Positions 15,713 to 24,511 of a stretch of 64,000 nucleotides of DNA are shown here, in pieces. Positions within the stretch are counted from its first letter, which is position 1. Every line of letters starts with the position of its first letter. A program made the translations under genes and the position numbers. This stretch comes from JANOYJ01 sp963792485 (lineage in GTDB: Bacteria > Pseudomonadota > Alphaproteobacteria > Rhizobiales > Rhizobiaceae), in NCBI GenBank assembly GCA_963792485.1, contig CAWBWL010000001.1, positions 248,001 through 312,000 on the forward strand, written 5' to 3'. The notes under the pieces were generated by a model. It searched no databases. It had not been told where the DNA came from and saw nothing but the letters and a program-made list of their open reading frames with translations.

Positions 15713-16747
15713 ATGAATACGCTCCGCAAAGGCCTGCTGACGCTCGCATTTTGGTTACTGGCATTTTCGGCGTTCGCGCAGGATGCGGCGACGCCCGCCG
15801 CTCCGGAGCCGGCTCCAGCCGAAAACGTCCCAACCGCCCCGTCCGGGCCGAATGAGGTGACCGTCGGCGTTTATGTCAACGACATCCAGCAGCTCGATCT
15901 GCAGAGCCATTCCTACGCCATGGATTTTTACGTCTGGCTGCGGTGGAAAAATCCGGACATCAACCCGTCCGCCACGCTCGAATACATGAACCCGTTCCAG
16001 CTTTGGGGCCATATCTCGACGCCGCTCTATGAAGCACCGCAGGATTTGCCGGACGGGTCGAAATACACCGCGGTCCGCTATCAGGGCCAGTTCAACAGCA
16101 AGCTGCCGCTGGAAAAGTATCCGTTTGACAGCCAGAAGCTGATTGTCGAGTTTGAGGATTCCAGCGCCGGCGCTGCAAAGCAGATTTTTGTGCCGGATCA
16201 AAACGCCATCACCCTCAATCCGGAACTGACGTTGCCGGGCTATCTCTTGGGAAAGCCCGAACTGATCGTCTCCTCCAAAGCTTATCCGACCAATTTCGGC
16301 GATACGAGCCTGACCGCGCCAGAGCCCTATTCGCGGGTGACGGTGTCGGTTCCGGTGAACCGGCCGGCTTTCACCTATGCGGTGAAAACCATATTGCCGA
16401 TTTTCCTCATCGTCATCTGCGCCGCCTTCGTGTTTTTCATCCATCCGAGCTATGTCGAGGCGCGGGTCGGCATGGGGATCACGGCACTGCTGACCCTTGT
16501 CGCCCTGCAGATCACGACAAACTCGCAGCTGCCGGAGGTCGATTATCTGATGATGATCGACATGCTGTATTTCGCCGCCTACGTGTTTGTCATCGCCAGC
16601 CTTGGCCAGGTCGTGCGCACCTCATGGACCGCGCATCGCGGCGAGGACGCCAAGGCGATCAGCCTCGACCGCCGCGCCTTTGGCTATATGGGCGGGGCCT
16701 ATCTGATTGGAACGGTATTGATCATGGCGCTCACGCTGTCGCGGTGA
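15713..16747 (+). CDS. Pentameric ligand-gated ion channel homologue (Cys-loop superfamily)
   Basis: A 344-residue protein. A signal peptide (LLTLAFWLLAFSAFAQD) and a Pro/Ala linker precede a beta-rich ligand-binding domain with GVYVNDIQQLDLQSHSYAMD and FYVWLRWKNPDINPS. LPLEKYPFDSQKLIVEFED stands where animal receptors have the Cys-loop: the YPFD is kept and the cysteines are absent, as in bacterial channels. Four transmembrane helices follow: YAVKTILPIFLIVICAAFVF, EARVGMGITALLTLVALQIT (pore-lining M2), YLMMIDMLYFAAYVFVIASL, and GAYLIGTVLIMALTL. Start ATG at 15713 with GGGGGA upstream. Ligand and ion selectivity cannot be deduced; Glu at the start of M2 would favour cations. Confidence 0.85.
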   Translation: MNTLRKGLLTLAFWLLAFSAFAQDAATPAAPEPAPAENVPTAPSGPNEVTVGVYVNDIQQLDLQSHSYAMDFYVWLRWKNPDINPSATLEYMNPFQLWGHISTPLYEAPQDLPDGSKYTAVRYQGQFNSKLPLEKYPFDSQKLIVEFEDSSAGAAKQIFVPDQNAITLNPELTLPGYLLGKPELIVSSKAYPTNFGDTSLTAPEPYSRVTVSVPVNRPAFTYAVKTILPIFLIVICAAFVFFIHPSYVEARVGMGITALLTLVALQITTNSQLPEVDYLMMIDMLYFAAYVFVIASLGQVVRTSWTAHRGEDAKAISLDRRAFGYMGGAYLIGTVLIMALTLSR

Positions 16748-16768
16748 GCGGCAAACTGGGTGTTGCCT

Positions 16769-17176
16769 TCACGCCAATGGCCGTGTCTCCGCTGTGTGAA
16801 GCCTGATCCACGGAATCAAACCAAACAGCGCCTGCCCGGCCAGGCCGGCAAGCCCTGCAGGACGTAGCAGCGCCGAACCTTGCTCCGCCAGTGACATGCC
16901 AAACGACAGTCCGAGCAGCGGCTCTGCGATCATCGCCATGCCGAATGCGACAGCGCCCATCAGAAGCCGGCTGCCTGAATTGGGCGCGATCCGCATTTTG
17001 CGGATCAGCCAGCCTGAAACGAACCATGAGGCTGTGAGGATCAGCGGCAGTTCCAGCAGCGTCGCGGCAAATTCGCCGATGCGCGGGATGACGGCCAGAA
17101 CGCGGACGGTTCCGAGAATGAAACCGAGCGAAAATATGAGCGCGAAATAGGCGAAGCCGGCTTTGGCGATGTTCAT
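16769..17176 (-). CDS. Integral membrane protein of unknown function
   Basis: A 135-residue protein with about four hydrophobic segments (AGFAYFALIFSLGFILGTVR, FAATLLELPLILTASWFVSG, LLMGAVAFGMAMIAEPLLGL and a weaker last one). It opens MNIAKAGFAYFALIFSLGF, and the RVLAVIPRIGEFAATLLELP region is Arg/Pro-rich between helices. I do not recognise a named family. It is divided from the channel gene by 21 bases (convergent) and sits downstream of the YbaK-like gene on the same strand by 54 bases, so it may be in one transcript with ybaK and acs. Confidence 0.65.
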   Translation of the reverse strand: MNIAKAGFAYFALIFSLGFILGTVRVLAVIPRIGEFAATLLELPLILTASWFVSGWLIRKMRIAPNSGSRLLMGAVAFGMAMIAEPLLGLSFGMSLAEQGSALLRPAGLAGLAGQALFGLIPWIRLHTAETRPLA

Positions 17177-17230
17177 GGGTATCCTTTGGAAGAATCGGGG
17201 CAGCCTTTCAGCATCTCATCGCTTGTCTGC

Positions 17231-17707
17231 TTATGTGCCGCTTTGCGCAAGCGAGCACACATCCACCCAATTCGCATTCGCCAAATCGGCAAGCCTTTCC
17301 GGCGAAATGCGCAGCGCGCTTACCGTGCTGCCCGCTGCGGGCACGACTTCCTCAAACGCCTTGAGGCTGACGTCGCAATAGACCGGCAGGGGCGTGGCGA
17401 GCCCGAACGGGCACACGCCACCGACAGGGTGGCCGGTGATGCGCAGCGCCTCTTCGTGACTGAGCATCGACACCTTGCCGCCGAACTCGGCTTTCGCCTT
17501 CTTGTTGTCGAGCCGTGCGAGGCCACCAGCCACGACAAGGAAAGGGCGTCCGCCCACAGTCAGTGAAAGCGTTTTGGCAATCGCTGCATCCGGCACGCCA
17601 TGGGCAGCGGCCGCCTCCGCGACGGTGGCGGTTGAGCCGTCATGGATGAGGATTTCAATATCGGGCGCATGCTCGGCGAGGAAGGCGCGGACGGATTCGA
17701 GGCTCAC
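17231..17707 (-). CDS. YbaK/ProX-type aminoacyl-tRNA deacylase
   Basis: A 158-residue single-domain editing protein that hydrolyses mischarged aminoacyl-tRNA (Cys-tRNAPro or Ala-tRNAPro in characterised members). IAKTLSLTVGGRPFLVVAGG carries the conserved Lys, and ITGHPVGGVCPFGLATPLPV is the family signature GxxVGGxxPFG. It follows acs by 11 bases on the same strand, so the two are probably co-transcribed. Which tRNA it edits cannot be read from the sequence. Confidence 0.9.
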   Translation of the reverse strand: MSLESVRAFLAEHAPDIEILIHDGSTATVAEAAAAHGVPDAAIAKTLSLTVGGRPFLVVAGGLARLDNKKAKAEFGGKVSMLSHEEALRITGHPVGGVCPFGLATPLPVYCDVSLKAFEEVVPAAGSTVSALRISPERLADLANANWVDVCSLAQSGT

Positions 17708-17718
17708 AATGCGACTGC

Positions 17719-19671
17719 TCAGCCTTTCCTGTTCTGCCGGTTGGCGATCAAATCATCCACCACCGCCGGATCGGCGAGCGTTGACGTGTCGCCGAGCGCG
17801 CTGAAATCGTCCTCGGCGATCTTGCGCAATATACGGCGCATGATTTTGCCGGAGCGGGTTTTGGGCAGGCCCGGCGAGAACTGGATTTTGTCGGGCGCGG
17901 CGAAGGGGCCGATCTCCTTGCGCACATGCGCGACAAGTTCCTTGCGCAGCGCTTCATCGCCAGACTTGCCGGCCATCAGCGTCACATAGCAATAGATGCC
18001 CTGGCCCTTGATGTCATGCGGATAGCCGACGACGGCGGCCTCGGAGACAAGCGCGTGGCTGACCAAGGCCGATTCGACTTCCGCCGTGCCCATACGGTGG
18101 CCGGAGACGTTGAGTACATCATCCACGCGGCCAGTGATCCAGTAATAGCCGTCGCCGTCGCGGCGGCAGCCGTCACCGGTGAAATATTTGCCTTTGTAGG
18201 TGGAGAAGTAGGTCTGGATGAAGCGTTCATGGTCGCCATAGACCGTGCGCGCCTGTCCGGGCCAGGAGTCTGTGATGCACAGATTGCCGTCCGTCGCGCC
18301 TTCCAGCACCTTGCCGTCATTATCGACCAGCTGCGGTTGCACGCCGAAGAACGGGCGTGTGGCGGAGCCGGGCTTCAGGTCCGTTGCGCCGGGGAGCGGC
18401 GTGATGAGAATCCCGCCGGTTTCAGTTTGCCACCAAGTGTCGACAATCGGCGACTTCTTTTCGCCGACGACCTGATAGTACCATTCCCAGGCTTCCGGAT
18501 TGATCGGCTCGCCGACCGAGCCGAGCAGGCGCAGCGACTTGCGCGAGGTCTTCTTCACCGGCGCTTCGCCGCCCGACATCAAAGCGCGGATGGCGGTTGG
18601 GGCAGTGTAGAAAATGTTGACCTGATGCTTGTCGATGACTTCCCAGAAGCGCGAGGTGGACGGGTAGTTAGGCACGCCTTCGAACATGAGAGTGGTCGCG
18701 CCATTCGCCAGCGGACCGTAAACGATATAGCTGTGCCCCGTGACCCAGCCGACATCGGCCGTGCACCAGTAAATGTCGCCGTCATGGTAGTCGAAAACAT
18801 ATTGATGCGTCATCGCGGCATAGACCAGATAGCCGCCGGTCGTATGCAGCACACCCTTCGGCTTGCCGGTCGAGCCGGAGGTGTAGAGGATGAACAGCGG
18901 ATCCTCCGCCTTCATCTTTTCCGGCGCGCATTTGGCGTCGGCCTTGCCCATCTCGTCATGATACCAGAGATCGCGGCCCGGCGCCCATTCGACCTTGCCG
19001 CCGGTGCGGCGCACGACCAGCACGTTCTTGACCATCACGCCCGCCTTGGCGGCGATGTCCACGGCCTTGTCGGTATTGTCTTTGAGCGGCACGGTCTTGC
19101 CGCCGCGCAGGCCCTCATCCGCCGTGATGACGAATGTCGAATTGCAGTCGATGATACGGCCTGAAAGCGAGTCCGGCGAGAAGCCGCCGAAGACGATGGA
19201 ATGGATCGCGCCTATGCGGGTGCAGGCGAGCATGGCGTAGGCGGCTTCCGGGATCATCGGCATATAGAGCGTGACGCGGTCGCCCTTCTTGACGCCGTTA
19301 GATTTCAGCACATTGGCGAGCTTGTTCACATGCAGCGACAGCTCCTTGTAGGTGATCTTTTTGTCATCATAGGGATTGTCGCCCTCCCAGATGATCGCGA
19401 CCTGATCGCCGCGCTTTTTCAGGTGCCGGTCGATGCAATTGTATGAAACGTTGGTGAGCCCGTCCTCATACCATTTGATTGCGACCTTGCCGGTATAGCT
19501 TGTGTTCTTCACCTTGGTGTAGGGCTTGAACCAGTCGATCCGCTTGCCATGCTTGCCCCAGAACTTGTCGGGGCTCTTGACCGAGTCCGCATACCATTTC
19601 AGGTATGTCTCATTGTCGATCAGAGCGCGCTTCTCGGCGCTCGGCAGCACTTTATAGACCTTGTCCGACAT
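17719..19671 (-). CDS. acs: Acetyl-CoA synthetase Acs
   Basis: Acs makes acetyl-CoA from acetate, CoA and ATP through acetyl-AMP. At 650 residues it is full length. The P-loop-like ILYTSGSTGKPKGVLHTTGG, VDTWWQTETGG (acetate pocket Trp), DVGWVTGHSYIVYGPL and the C-terminal PKTRSGKIMRRILRKIAEDD (with the Lys that is acetylated in regulation) are all present. The start MSDKVYKVLPSAEKRAL is typical of Rhizobiales. No frameshift. First gene of a probable acs - ybaK unit. Confidence 0.98.
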   Translation of the reverse strand: MSDKVYKVLPSAEKRALIDNETYLKWYADSVKSPDKFWGKHGKRIDWFKPYTKVKNTSYTGKVAIKWYEDGLTNVSYNCIDRHLKKRGDQVAIIWEGDNPYDDKKITYKELSLHVNKLANVLKSNGVKKGDRVTLYMPMIPEAAYAMLACTRIGAIHSIVFGGFSPDSLSGRIIDCNSTFVITADEGLRGGKTVPLKDNTDKAVDIAAKAGVMVKNVLVVRRTGGKVEWAPGRDLWYHDEMGKADAKCAPEKMKAEDPLFILYTSGSTGKPKGVLHTTGGYLVYAAMTHQYVFDYHDGDIYWCTADVGWVTGHSYIVYGPLANGATTLMFEGVPNYPSTSRFWEVIDKHQVNIFYTAPTAIRALMSGGEAPVKKTSRKSLRLLGSVGEPINPEAWEWYYQVVGEKKSPIVDTWWQTETGGILITPLPGATDLKPGSATRPFFGVQPQLVDNDGKVLEGATDGNLCITDSWPGQARTVYGDHERFIQTYFSTYKGKYFTGDGCRRDGDGYYWITGRVDDVLNVSGHRMGTAEVESALVSHALVSEAAVVGYPHDIKGQGIYCYVTLMAGKSGDEALRKELVAHVRKEIGPFAAPDKIQFSPGLPKTRSGKIMRRILRKIAEDDFSALGDTSTLADPAVVDDLIANRQNRKG

Positions 19672-20040
19672 CCCGAAACTCCTCAGCTCGAACGAAAAAC
19701 AGCCTTTTGGTTCCTCCGAAAGCCATCTTCCCGTTCACAATTTTCAACACTAGCCGGTTTTTCCGTAACAGCAATTTTCGGGCGCGGTAAATTAGACGTT
19801 TGGCGCTAAAAATCGATTGAAATGACAGTGCTTAGCCGGATTTGAGCCCAAGGTAGACCTGTTTCAGTCTTTTTGCCTCAACGCCCGCCCGCGCGCCGAT
19901 GTGACTCCGGTTCACAAAAAGTGAGGTTTTTGCCGCAATTGCCGCCGCATTCTGACGCGATGCGCGAGACTGCGGGCATTGCGGGAGGGTGTCCGCGCAC
20001 GGACAGCCGGATGGGCCGGCTCGATTTGTGGGGCAATCAC
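19672..20040. other. Intergenic region between divergent acs and M15-like gene
   Basis: These 369 bases hold the divergent promoters. The part near acs is AT-rich (TTTTTCCGTAACAGCAATTT and GGTAAATTAGACG). No reading frame here resembles a known protein. I see no clear palindrome or riboswitch, and cannot assign -35/-10 boxes with confidence. Confidence 0.5.
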
Positions 20041-20589
20041 ATGCGTCCAGAAACATCACTTCGGCGAAAGAATGTTCGCCGCACAGCCATTGCTGCGTTC
20101 TGCGCCGGAATGGTCGGCGCCAGCGCCATTTCCGATCCGGCAAGCGCCACAGGCTTCTTCTTTGCGCTCTCTCCAAAGGAACAGATCGCCGTTCACGACT
20201 TCGGCGAAGAACACGCGCATCTCGCTGACTCGGTCTACGACAAGATGAATCCGCTGATCCTCGCCGGTCTGCCGCGCGGCAGACCGGCCATTGTCTACCG
20301 TGCGCCGACCAAATGCGTGCCGGGTTCGCTCATCCGGGTGCTGAAGCGCGTCTCGGCAAAATATGGCCCGATCACGGTCAACTCGACCTTCAGATCCAAA
20401 GGCAAAAACCGCAGGATCGGCGGGCGCGGCAAGTCGCTGCATCTGTCCTGCCGGGCGGTCGATTTCCGCGTCCACGGCTCCTCGCGCGGGCTTGCGCGCT
20501 TCCTGATTGCGCAGAAGGAAGTCGGCGGCTTCAACCGCTATCCGTCGGGGTTTTATCACATAGACAACGGGCCGAGGCGGACCTGGTGA
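20041..20589 (+). CDS. YcbK-like peptidase M15 homologue (DUF882 type), exported
   Basis: A 182-residue protein. The N-terminus (RRTAIAAFCAGMVGASAI, then SDPASATG) looks like a signal sequence. The C-terminal half has the M15A pattern: ITVNSTFRSKGKNRRIGG, KSLHLSCRAVDFRVHG (metal-binding His and Asp) and GGFNRYPSGFYHIDNGPRRT (second metal His). Such proteins cleave cell-wall peptide cross-links in the periplasm, or bind them. ATG at 20041 is taken as the start; GGGG lies 9 bases upstream. The stop codon is the first three bases of a 50-bp perfect inverted repeat. Confidence 0.8.
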   Translation: MRPETSLRRKNVRRTAIAAFCAGMVGASAISDPASATGFFFALSPKEQIAVHDFGEEHAHLADSVYDKMNPLILAGLPRGRPAIVYRAPTKCVPGSLIRVLKRVSAKYGPITVNSTFRSKGKNRRIGGRGKSLHLSCRAVDFRVHGSSRGLARFLIAQKEVGGFNRYPSGFYHIDNGPRRTW

Positions 20590-20720
20590 CAAAGCGGCGG
20601 CAAGGATAATTTCGGTGACAGTTTACTTAATTCCATTCACCGCCGTTTGAAAAATTCTCAGCGCAAGGAGATGGAATTAAGTAAACTGTCACCGAAATTA
20701 TCCTTGCCGCCGCTTTGTCA
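20587..20720. repeat. 50-bp perfect inverted repeat with 34-base loop between convergent genes
   Basis: Left arm 20587-20636 and right arm 20671-20720 are exact reverse complements over 50 bases, beginning TGACAAAGCGGCGGCAAGGA. Each arm contains, at its outer end, the TGA stop of the neighbouring gene (20587-20589 plus strand, 20718-20720 minus strand). The inner part includes GTTTACTTAATTCCAT. The length and perfection exceed a normal bidirectional terminator, and no T-run follows. It may be a palindromic mobile element or a fold-back made by a replication or assembly event. Confidence 0.85.
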
Positions 20721-22103
20721 AACCTCATGCAGATAAAGCGCATAATCCACATCGCTGATCGTGCGCGCCACACGGAAATATTCGGCTTCCTTGATGGCGG
20801 TAAACGTGCGGTGCATGTCCGCGCCGAGCGCTTTTTTCAGGAACACTGACGCCTTCGCCGCTTCAATCGCGCTGCGCCAATCGGTCGGCAGGTTGGACTT
20901 CGTCTCCGAGCTTGCATAGCCATTGCCCGTGGTTTCCGGTCCCGGATCAAGCTGATTGGCGAGACCGTGACGGATGCCGGCAAGGACTGTGGTTGCGACG
21001 AGATAGGGATTGGCGTCAACGCCGGACGGACGGTGCTCAATGCGCCGCGCATTCCTGGATCCTGCGGGAATGCGCAGGGCGACCGAGCGGTTGTTGACGC
21101 CCCAATTGGGCGATACCGGCGCGTAGGATTGCGAGACGAACCTGCGCCACGAATTGGCGTGCGGGGCAAACACCAGCATGCTTTCGCCCATCGTCGCCTG
21201 CAGCCCGCCAAGCGCATTCAACAAGAGCGGTGACCACGCACCTTCCATCTCCTCGACAAATACGTTCGCGCCGGTTTCGTCCAGCAGCGAGACATGGATA
21301 TGCATGCCGGAGCCTGCATAATCGGCGATCGGCTTAGCCATGAAACAGGCAGTGACGCCGTGGCGGCGGGCTTGTGCGCGGACCAGCCGCTTCAAGCGGA
21401 TCAGATCGTCGGCCGCCTGCATCATGTTGTCGCGATAGTGGAGCGTCAGCTCATATTGGCCAGGGGCATATTCTGAGATCAGTGTCTCGGCAGGAATTCC
21501 GGCAAGCTTGGCTCCCTCATAAATGTCAGAGAACAGCGGCTCCATGCCGTGCAAGTGGTCAACGGAATAGACTTCAGTCTTGCCGCTCCTGCGCCCGTCC
21601 AGCACGGCGGCGGCGGGCTGAATGCGCCCTTGCGCGTCACGCTCATTGGCGAGCAGAAAAAACTCAAGTTCAAACGCGCCAGCGGGCTTGAGGCCCTGTT
21701 TGGCAAACGCATCCAGCTGCCGCTGCAGCGCATGGCGCGGGTCAGATGTCATCGGCGAGCCGTCGAGGCAGTAGAGCGACATCAGAACTTCAGCGCGCGC
21801 CGGCTTGGTGCCGTGAATGCGGGCTAGCGTGCCTGGCACAGGCCAGGCGCGCAGATCGCCATCGCCGGAATCCCAGATCAGGCCCGTCTCATGCACATCC
21901 TCGCCGGTGATGTCGAGGCCGAGAATTGAAATCGGAAAATGCCGTCCGCCTTCGTAAACTGGCAGGAGCTCATGGCGGCGGACAATCTTGCCGCGGCCAA
22001 TGCCATTGGAATCATTGAGCACGATGTCGACGGCTTCAATGTCGGGATTGGCTGAGAGAAAAGTGGTCGCTTCTTCAATTAGGGAGCCGGAGGGGGAACG
22101 CAT
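20718..22103 (-). CDS. Glutamine synthetase family protein, PuuA-like
   Basis: A 461-residue type I glutamine synthetase fold. FELEFFLL, GSGMHIHVSLLDETG, NWGVNNRSVALRIPAG, and IEHRPSGVDANPYLVATTVL are the family ATP- and metal-site segments. Divergence from assimilatory GlnA, and the aminotransferase gene 12 bases upstream, point to the gamma-glutamyl-polyamine synthetase group, which joins glutamate to putrescine or a similar amine for breakdown. The exact amine is not known. The stop codon lies in the 50-bp inverted repeat. No adenylylation-type Tyr segment was recognised. Confidence 0.85.
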   Translation of the reverse strand: MRSPSGSLIEEATTFLSANPDIEAVDIVLNDSNGIGRGKIVRRHELLPVYEGGRHFPISILGLDITGEDVHETGLIWDSGDGDLRAWPVPGTLARIHGTKPARAEVLMSLYCLDGSPMTSDPRHALQRQLDAFAKQGLKPAGAFELEFFLLANERDAQGRIQPAAAVLDGRRSGKTEVYSVDHLHGMEPLFSDIYEGAKLAGIPAETLISEYAPGQYELTLHYRDNMMQAADDLIRLKRLVRAQARRHGVTACFMAKPIADYAGSGMHIHVSLLDETGANVFVEEMEGAWSPLLLNALGGLQATMGESMLVFAPHANSWRRFVSQSYAPVSPNWGVNNRSVALRIPAGSRNARRIEHRPSGVDANPYLVATTVLAGIRHGLANQLDPGPETTGNGYASSETKSNLPTDWRSAIEAAKASVFLKKALGADMHRTFTAIKEAEYFRVARTISDVDYALYLHEV

Positions 22104-22115
22104 TTCAGAGCATAC

Positions 22116-23495
22116 TCAACGGGTAAGGCGTTTGGTGACATCGGAGAAATTGGCGATCAGACGCTCGACCTGTTTTCGCGTTGTCCCAGGCGAGATCAGC
22201 ATCATATTGTGAAACGGCGCAATCAGGCTGCCGCGGTTTAGAAGCGCCAGATGAACGCAGCGCTCAAGCTCCGGCTGATGCGCGGCTTCCGCCTCCGCGC
22301 CGGTGTTCAAGGGACCCGGCGCGCAGATGAACTCAACCCGCGCGCCCACCCGCGCCACATGCCAGGGAAGTCCGCGCTTGGCGATGATTTTGGAAAGTCC
22401 GCGCGCAAGCATGTCTGCCAGCTTTTCCATATGCGCATAATTGCCTTTGGTCATCACTTCCGCAAGGCAAGCCCTCATAGCCGCAAATTGCATCGGATTG
22501 GCGGACAGCGTCGTGCCCATGCCGGAATAGCCGGGCGCGCGTGTTTTCTCTGTCTCAAGAAAGCGAGCGGCGACATCGGATGAAAGCCCCCATACCGCAG
22601 CGGGCACGCCGCCCGCCACAGGTTTGCCCAGAACGAAAATATCAGGGTCCAGCCCGTGCGTCTTCGTATAGCCGCCAAGCCCGGTGGAGATGGTGTGGGT
22701 CTCGTCTATGAGGAGCAGCGTTCCGGCCTCGCGCGTCAGCTGGCGCAGCGCCTTGTGGAAGCCGGGTGCGGGCAGCACCATGCAGGAATTGGTCAGGACA
22801 GGTTCGGTGATGACGCAGGCGATTTCGCGTCTGGCGAGCGCTTTTTCCAGAGCCGTAACGTCGTTGAACTCGACCACGACTGTGTTCTGCGTCAGATCAA
22901 CCGCTTGGCCGACAAGGCCCGGCTTGTGCGCGGTCTTGCCGTTGGTCAGTTTGACGAATGTCTCATCGACCGCGCCGTGATAACAGGCGTTGAACACGAG
23001 GATCTTGTTTCGCCCCGTCACCGCGCGGGCGACGCGCAGGGCGAAGCGGTTGGCGTCGGAGGCGGTGGCGGCGATCTGCCATTTGAACGGGCCGAACCGC
23101 TGTGTCAGAAGCCTGCCCACTTCAAGCGCGTCTTCGGTCGGCAGCATATAAGTCAGGCCCTTGGCCGCCTGCTTGCGAATGGCTCTGGCGACGGGCTTCG
23201 GCGAATGTCCGAACATCGAGCCGGTGTCGCCGAGGCAGAAATCGTCGAAGTCCATGCCGTCAATATCCGTCAGCCGCGCGCCCTTTGCCTTTTCGACCAG
23301 CATCGGAAAAGGCATCGGCCAATCACTCATCCAGTGCAGGGGCACGCGGCCCAGAAACGCATCCCCGCCCTTTTCGAGAACCGCCCTCGACAACGGATGC
23401 GAAGTGGCGAACATCACCCGCTCTCGCGCAAACAGCGACGCGATGCGGGCGCGCGGCACACCGGCGGTCAAGTTGTTTGAAATGGTCGAATGCAT
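22116..23495 (-). CDS. Class III PLP aminotransferase (aspartate aminotransferase/GSA-like family)
   Basis: A 459-residue fold-type I PLP enzyme. GDTGSMFGHSPKPVARAIRK, YHGAVDETFVKL, LLLIDETHTISTGLGGY (PLP-ring Asp/Glu) and FVLGKPVAGGVPAAVWGLS (Schiff-base Lys) are characteristic of the class III group that includes glutamate-1-semialdehyde aminomutase-like proteins. It is co-directional with the PuuA-like gene and separated by 12 bases, a pairing seen in alphaproteobacterial amine catabolism. It probably transaminates an omega-amino group of a polyamine or its gamma-glutamyl derivative. Substrate not determined. Confidence 0.85.
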   Translation of the reverse strand: MHSTISNNLTAGVPRARIASLFARERVMFATSHPLSRAVLEKGGDAFLGRVPLHWMSDWPMPFPMLVEKAKGARLTDIDGMDFDDFCLGDTGSMFGHSPKPVARAIRKQAAKGLTYMLPTEDALEVGRLLTQRFGPFKWQIAATASDANRFALRVARAVTGRNKILVFNACYHGAVDETFVKLTNGKTAHKPGLVGQAVDLTQNTVVVEFNDVTALEKALARREIACVITEPVLTNSCMVLPAPGFHKALRQLTREAGTLLLIDETHTISTGLGGYTKTHGLDPDIFVLGKPVAGGVPAAVWGLSSDVAARFLETEKTRAPGYSGMGTTLSANPMQFAAMRACLAEVMTKGNYAHMEKLADMLARGLSKIIAKRGLPWHVARVGARVEFICAPGPLNTGAEAEAAHQPELERCVHLALLNRGSLIAPFHNMMLISPGTTRKQVERLIANFSDVTKRLTR

Positions 23496-23594
23496 CGAGA
23501 AAGAGCGCGTCCCTGTCTGCCCGCCATTCTAGCTGGAGAGCGCGGCGGCGGCAAACACGGAGCGATGGCGTGGTTAAGCGGGGGCCGGAACCGC

Positions 23595-23894
23595 TCACGG
23601 TAAAATCAGCGTGTCATAGTCCAACGGCTTTCGCCGCGCGCTATAGATGCGGAGAATATAAAACACGTTGTTCTTCACGTAATAGGGTATGAGAAAGCCG
23701 TATCTGGATTCAACCAGCTCCCGAACGTCGGCACGCGGCGTCGGCCTCCCGATGCGCGGGTTGGATAGTCCGCCGCTGATGCGCAATTCAATACTGTGAA
23801 CAACATTCGCCAGCCCTTTCGGGCTGAGGGGCTGCAAAAATGCGCGGAGATCATCAAGGTCCCGCTTGGCCTCGCGAGTGAAGACGAGATTCAA
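23595..23894 (-). CDS. ParE/RelE-type toxin
   Basis: A 99-residue small basic protein. FTREAKRDLDDLRAFLQPLS and VRELVESRYGFLIPYYVKNN with VFYILRIYSARRKP match the RelE/ParE fold. ParE members poison gyrase and RelE members cut mRNA; the sequence does not tell which. It begins 3 bases after the antitoxin gene, so the two are translated together. It lies downstream of the aminotransferase gene's start region, in a small cassette that looks independent of its neighbours. Confidence 0.85.
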   Translation of the reverse strand: MNLVFTREAKRDLDDLRAFLQPLSPKGLANVVHSIELRISGGLSNPRIGRPTPRADVRELVESRYGFLIPYYVKNNVFYILRIYSARRKPLDYDTLILP

Positions 23895-23897
23895 GGG

Positions 23898-24185
23898 CTA
23901 CTTCGCCGGATAAATATCGGGTTCAGGCGAGGCCTGCTCGCTGGCTGTGCCCCAAGACCTCATCCAGTCAAATATCTGTTCGCCCGAATGGCCGATGCCG
24001 CTCTCGGCGCTTTTGACCGCCTCATCCAGCTCGCGCATATAGTCAGCGCGCTCCTGTATGTATGTAGAGACAGCCTCCTGAACGATGAAAGAGCGGCTGC
24101 GCTTGGTGACCCGCGCCAGCTCATCCACTTGGGTTTTCACCTCATCGGAGAGGCGGACTGAAAATGTCTCTGCCTTGGAAGGCAT
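23898..24185 (-). CDS. Ribbon-helix-helix antitoxin (ParD/CopG-like)
   Basis: A 95-residue protein. KAETFSVRLSDEVKTQVDEL followed by ARVTKRSRSFIVQEAVSTYI is the ribbon-helix-helix DNA-binding domain; the acidic C-terminal part (EPDIYPAK end) would wrap the toxin. ATG at 24185 is preferred, with GAAAGGTG about 7 bases upstream; the frame runs on to 24227 without support. It should repress its own promoter in the 24186-24260 region, which holds AACACATTGTAGTC but no clear palindrome. Confidence 0.85.
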   Translation of the reverse strand: MPSKAETFSVRLSDEVKTQVDELARVTKRSRSFIVQEAVSTYIQERADYMRELDEAVKSAESGIGHSGEQIFDWMRSWGTASEQASPEPDIYPAK

Positions 24186-24511
24186 TTGAGCACCTTTCGA
24201 ACTTGCAAGTGAACACATTGTAGTCAAATAGTGCTTGAAGTCAAACAGCAGCGAAAAATTGACGTGTTAGATCAGTTAAGCAGCCGTCGCCTTTGACCCC
24301 TCCCATGCCCGCACTCGCCGATGGATATCTGCGCCCAACCGGGCATACAAACGCCGCAGACTCTAAAGCCGCTGGATGAAAGATCGGTGGCAGGTCAGGC
24401 TTTGCGGTATTTGCGCAAATCCACTCTAAACAAAGCCTCCGGAGGTCAAATGGGCAACGGGTCACAGCACACGTGCGCAACCAATGAATGGTCTTGCTTA
24501 CAACATGCCTC
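24186..24511. other. Intergenic region upstream of the toxin-antitoxin pair
   Basis: These 326 bases contain the antitoxin promoter at the left and the 3' flank of yggS at the right. The middle (24240-24510) has no reading frame resembling a known protein and no RNA structure that I can see. Confidence 0.5.

Noticed and set aside
17926..19164. A 412-codon plus-strand frame opposite acs
   Set aside because: Antisense shadow of a full-length, motif-complete acetyl-CoA synthetase.
23595..24185. Considered whether the toxin-antitoxin pair belongs to a larger defence island
   Set aside because: Neighbours are amine catabolism and yggS; no other defence genes, phage genes or integrase are near.
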